Positions 62,242 through 64,000 of a stretch of DNA of 64,000 nucleotides are shown piece after piece. The position numbers were made by a program, and so were the translations under genes. Source of the DNA: Arthrobacter celericrescens. GTDB lineage: Bacteria; Actinomycetota; Actinomycetes; Actinomycetales; Micrococcaceae. The notes below the pieces were generated by a model. It had not been told where the DNA came from. It made no database searches and was given only the letters and a program-made list of their open reading frames with translations. The stretch covers positions 1 through 64,000 of the forward strand of contig NZ_QYLP01000036.1 in the NCBI RefSeq assembly GCF_003614925.1, in the 5' to 3' direction. Every line of letters starts with the position of its first letter. The first letter of the stretch is position 1.

Positions 62242-62257
62242 ATGACAACTTTGTCAT
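62242..62257. promoter_or_regulatory. 16-bp palindrome, possible operator
   Basis: ATGACAA-CT-TTGTCAT is a perfect inverted repeat with a 2-base centre, of protein-binding size. It lies 144 bases before the AbiEi-like gene. No regulator is evident. Confidence 0.35.
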
Positions 62258-62323
62258 GAACGCAACCTTGGCGGTCAACTCTCATTTCCTGCGTCGGGAA
62301 CGGGCCCGCAAGCCGTGAGACAA

Positions 62324-62338
62324 GGTCAGGAAGGCCGG
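62324..62338 (+). repeat. 15-bp direct repeat, left copy
   Basis: GGTCAGGAAGGCCGG, identical to 63242-63256; the two flank the AbiEi-like gene 918 bases apart. An inverted copy of its first 11 bases lies at the 3' end of that gene near 63163. Confidence 0.6.
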
Positions 62339-62342
62339 TCCG

Positions 62343-62353
62343 TTATCCACATA
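62343..62353 (+). promoter_or_regulatory. DnaA-box-like 5' element of the second AbiEi-like gene
   Basis: TTATCCACATA contains TTATCCACA, a consensus DnaA box. It ends 48 bases before the ATG and is followed by CCGCTGCTCCG exactly 28 bases before the ATG, as at the paralogue starting at 27779. Confidence 0.55.
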
Positions 62354-62401
62354 AGGATCCCGGCCCGCCCAAACCGCTGCTCCGACTGGTGAAGTCGTCG
62401 T

Positions 62402-63178
62402 ATGGACCTCGTTCAATTTGTCTGCAGGCGGGGCGGAGTGGCCAGGACGGCGCAGCTCCGAAAGGCCGGATTTTCCAAGGGGGACCTCTCGAAGGGCCTC
62501 CAGGACGGCCGGCTAAACCTCATCCGCAGGGGCGTTTTTGCCGTCGAGGACCCGGACCGGGCGATTCTTGCCGCGGTGCAGGCGAACGCGAAACTGACCT
62601 GCATTTCGGCAAGCCCTTTTTACGGACTGTGGAGCCTCCGGGAGCCCGGAACGCTCCACCTGAGCTGCGGCAACGGTCTTCCCAAGCCAAGCGTCGTGGA
62701 CCATTCGGCATGCACCCATCCCGTCCACCCCTACTTGCCGGTGGCGGGGTTGGCGGACGTGCTTCTCCATGCCCTGCGGTGCCTGCCTGAGCTTGAGGCC
62801 CTCGTGATGGTGCAATCCGCTGTCAGCCAAGGCGGCATCACGGTGGATTTCCTGCGGCGGAAGCTTCCCGGGAACCGCAACGGTGCCGCCCGCTCAGTGC
62901 TGGAGCTCGTGATTCCGCGGGCGGATTCTTTGACGGAGGTCTTGGCCCGCACGCACTTCCTCCGGGCGGGCCACTTGGAGCCGCGGCAGGTGAAGAAGGA
63001 CCAGCGGCGCAACAACGCGGCGCTCAGAGTTGGCTTGTTGCCACTCCGCTTCTATTACGACGACGTCGTGCACCATCCGGAGCGGATGGTCGCCCAGGTG
63101 CTCGCTGTCCTTCGCCGCAGGGAATCGGGAGGATTCGGTCCCGGGCAGCCCTCACCGTTCCTTCCTGACCCTGATTGA
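62402..63178 (+). CDS. AbiEi-like protein lacking the nuclease core
   Basis: A 258-residue member of the same family as the protein at 27779. The winged-helix part is clear (QFVCRRGGVARTAQLRKAGFSKGDL, LIRRGVFAV). In the C-terminal part E179 (TEVLARTHFLRAG) is followed directly at residues 190-191 by HLEPRQVKKDQRRNNAAL and FYYDDVVHHP. The D-x-x-x-E-x-D-G core present in the paralogue (its 234-248) is missing, roughly 45-50 residues. The frame stays open, so this looks like an in-frame deletion. The protein is probably catalytically dead but may still bind DNA. Confidence 0.65.
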   Translation: MDLVQFVCRRGGVARTAQLRKAGFSKGDLSKGLQDGRLNLIRRGVFAVEDPDRAILAAVQANAKLTCISASPFYGLWSLREPGTLHLSCGNGLPKPSVVDHSACTHPVHPYLPVAGLADVLLHALRCLPELEALVMVQSAVSQGGITVDFLRRKLPGNRNGAARSVLELVIPRADSLTEVLARTHFLRAGHLEPRQVKKDQRRNNAALRVGLLPLRFYYDDVVHHPERMVAQVLAVLRRRESGGFGPGQPSPFLPDPD

Positions 63179-63187
63179 CACGCAAAA

Positions 63188-63223
63188 GGCCGCGACACGC
63201 CGCCAGAGAGGCGTATCGCGGCC
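63188..63223. terminator. bidirectional terminator
   Basis: GGCCGCGACACGCC and GGCGTATCGCGGCC pair at 13 of 14 positions around an 8-base loop. On the minus strand it is followed by TTTT, so it should end the SUKH-like gene; it also follows the AbiEi-like stop by 9 bases. Confidence 0.82.
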
Positions 63224-63241
63224 CTTGCAGGGTTCAAAGAG

Positions 63242-63256
63242 GGTCAGGAAGGCCGG
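63242..63256 (+). repeat. 15-bp direct repeat, right copy
   Basis: GGTCAGGAAGGCCGG, identical to 62324-62338. It lies between the terminator and the stop of the SUKH-like gene. Confidence 0.6.
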
Positions 63257-63297
63257 CAGGTCCGGGACCCGAAGAATCCGAAGACCCCGAAGCCCCC

Positions 63298-63720
63298 TTA
63301 GTCCTCGTCGCTGAAGGCCCAGTCGAACATGTCGAACACGAACTCGGAGAACGTCCCGTCTTCGCTCTTCCACTGCCCGCGGACGTTGTTCCGGCGCCAC
63401 ACGATGGGGTCCGGGACGCTGAGGTCGGATACGCGGAAGCCCCAGGTGAAGCGCTCTTCTTCGTCCTCGAGGAACATGAGGAAGCCTTCGTCGTCCACTT
63501 CGAGTTCCTCGGGGTCCCAGAAGTAGTGGTAGGCCTCCATGAGGTCTTCGCAGCCGCCGAGGGCGAGGTAGAACTCGCGCAGCACCAGCGGGATGGTGAA
63601 CGTGTGGGCGGAAAGCGCCTCGTCCAGTTCGGCCGTGGTGAGGCCGTCCTCTTCCTGCCATTCGTCCTCGAGATACTTCGGAACAAGCGCACGGAACTTC
63701 TCGAGGAACATGTCAGTCAT
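63298..63720 (-). CDS. small acidic protein, SMI1/KNR4 (SUKH)-like
   Basis: A 140-residue, strongly acidic cytosolic protein. The segment IPLVLREFYLALGGCEDLMEAYHYFWDPEELEVDDEGFL resembles the SUKH fold, in which a Pro precedes a helix and a Gly-turn. SUKH proteins often act as immunity proteins to polymorphic toxins, but orphan copies exist and no toxin lies nearby. I chose the ATG at 63720 for GGAGG just upstream, although its spacing is short; ATGs at 63729 and 63738 are alternatives. Confidence 0.55.
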   Translation of the reverse strand: MTDMFLEKFRALVPKYLEDEWQEEDGLTTAELDEALSAHTFTIPLVLREFYLALGGCEDLMEAYHYFWDPEELEVDDEGFLMFLEDEEERFTWGFRVSDLSVPDPIVWRRNNVRGQWKSEDGTFSEFVFDMFDWAFSDED

Positions 63721-63738
63721 GGCCTCCATCCTAGCCAA

Positions 63739-64000
63739 TCAGGGGCGCCGGAATTTCTTCCGTTCGCGGACCCGGACCTTGGTGCCGTGGGCCGTCCGGT
63801 ACCAGCCGCGCACCGCCAACGGCGCCCGCCAGCTCCAGCGCCACGCAGCCACCCGGAACAGGAACACTGCCGCTGCCACGAGGGCCGCGGTGGTCCCGTT
63901 GAAGGTGCCGCTGTGCCACAGCCACGTGGTCAGCCCCGCGCCGAGGAAGGCGGGCAGCGCGTAGAGGTCGCGGTCGTTGAAGAGCGAGGGGACTTCGTTG
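63739..64000 (-). CDS. TRIC/UPF0126-family cation channel, partial
   Basis: This is the 3' 87 codons of a membrane protein that runs off the right edge. The readable part begins NEVPSLFNDRDLYALPAFL and continues with two hydrophobic helices and a basic tail ending KKFRRP. The segment near LYALPAFLGAG is typical of bacterial trimeric intracellular cation channel proteins. The start is outside the window. The stop lies 18 bases upstream of the SUKH-like start. Confidence 0.65.
   Translation of the reverse strand, partial: NEVPSLFNDRDLYALPAFLGAGLTTWLWHSGTFNGTTAALVAAAVFLFRVAAWRWSWRAPLAVRGWYRTAHGTKVRVRERKKFRRP

Larger units (their letters stand above)
62023..62401. other. 379-base gene-free stretch rich in palindromes
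   Basis: No coding frame here has support. It contains the type C palindrome (62038-62103), the type E hairpin (62134-62181), a 16-bp palindrome (62242-62257), a 15-bp sequence repeated at 63242, and the DnaA-box-like element (62343-62353). Confidence 0.7.

Noticed and set aside
62343..62351. Chromosome origin suggested by a perfect DnaA box
   Set aside because: Only one box is present, with no dnaA, dnaN or rpmH nearby and no box cluster.
63298..63720. Immunity gene of a polymorphic toxin system
   Set aside because: No toxin or secretion gene lies within the visible flanks, and the SUKH match is only moderate.

Overview
The window is high-GC chromosomal DNA from an actinomycete, most likely Micrococcaceae (Arthrobacter/Pseudarthrobacter-like). 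This rests on the GTG starts, many 4-bp ATGA/GTGA gene overlaps, Ala-rich proteins, a menaquinone pathway with a MenJ-type reductase, and actinobacterial families such as DUF2510 and PhoX with a long N-region. The genus assignment is inference. I count 50 protein genes (one partial) and saw no rRNA, tRNA, CRISPR array, transposase or phage gene.

Layout. 0.1-9.8 kb: a phosphotransferase, an Lrp/AsnC regulator divergent from a branched-chain 2-oxoacid (or pyruvate) dehydrogenase operon E1alpha-E1beta-E2, a FAD/Rieske oxidoreductase, a metallo-beta-lactamase-fold hydrolase and an APC permease. 10-14.8 kb: a ParA/MinD-like ATPase, a membrane diguanylate cyclase, an MFS transporter and a PAP2 phosphatase. 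14.9-20.8 kb: a fructoside module (binding protein, two permeases, GH32 enzyme) with a convergent LacI repressor and matching palindromic operators at both promoters; it has no ABC ATPase. 20.9-27.6 kb: a DUF2510 membrane protein, a lipoprotein, menC, phoX and menD. 27.7-28.8 kb: an AbiEi/Vsr-like protein gene.

28.9-54.6 kb is an arabinan/L-arabinose island. Three secreted enzymes (GH51, GH127/146, LamG-GH43) and a fourth Tat-exported GH43 would debranch and depolymerise arabinan outside the membrane. Two sugar ABC systems import the products: a ChvE-GguA-GguB type and a YtfQ-YtfR-YtfT-YjfF type, whose relatives take furanose sugars. araB-araD-araA plus a mutarotase convert arabinose to xylulose-5-phosphate. 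Two paralogous LacI regulators bracket araBDA, and four copies of a TTGTTAGCG-type operator mark the promoters.

54.7-57.2 kb is a polar amino acid ABC system. 57.4-62.0 kb holds menF, menG, menJ-like and a long-chain polyprenyl diphosphate synthase, so the menaquinone genes lie on both sides of the island. 62.4-64 kb carries a second AbiEi-like gene that has lost its nuclease core, a SUKH-like gene and a partial TRIC-family channel gene.

The main things for follow-up are: a shared DnaA-box-like 5' element in front of both AbiEi/Vsr-like genes, one with an apparent in-frame loss of its catalytic core; a nearly identical promoter module at araB and the YtfQ-like gene; concanavalin-like modules inserted inside GH127 and GH51 catalytic proteins; and several families of intergenic palindromes.
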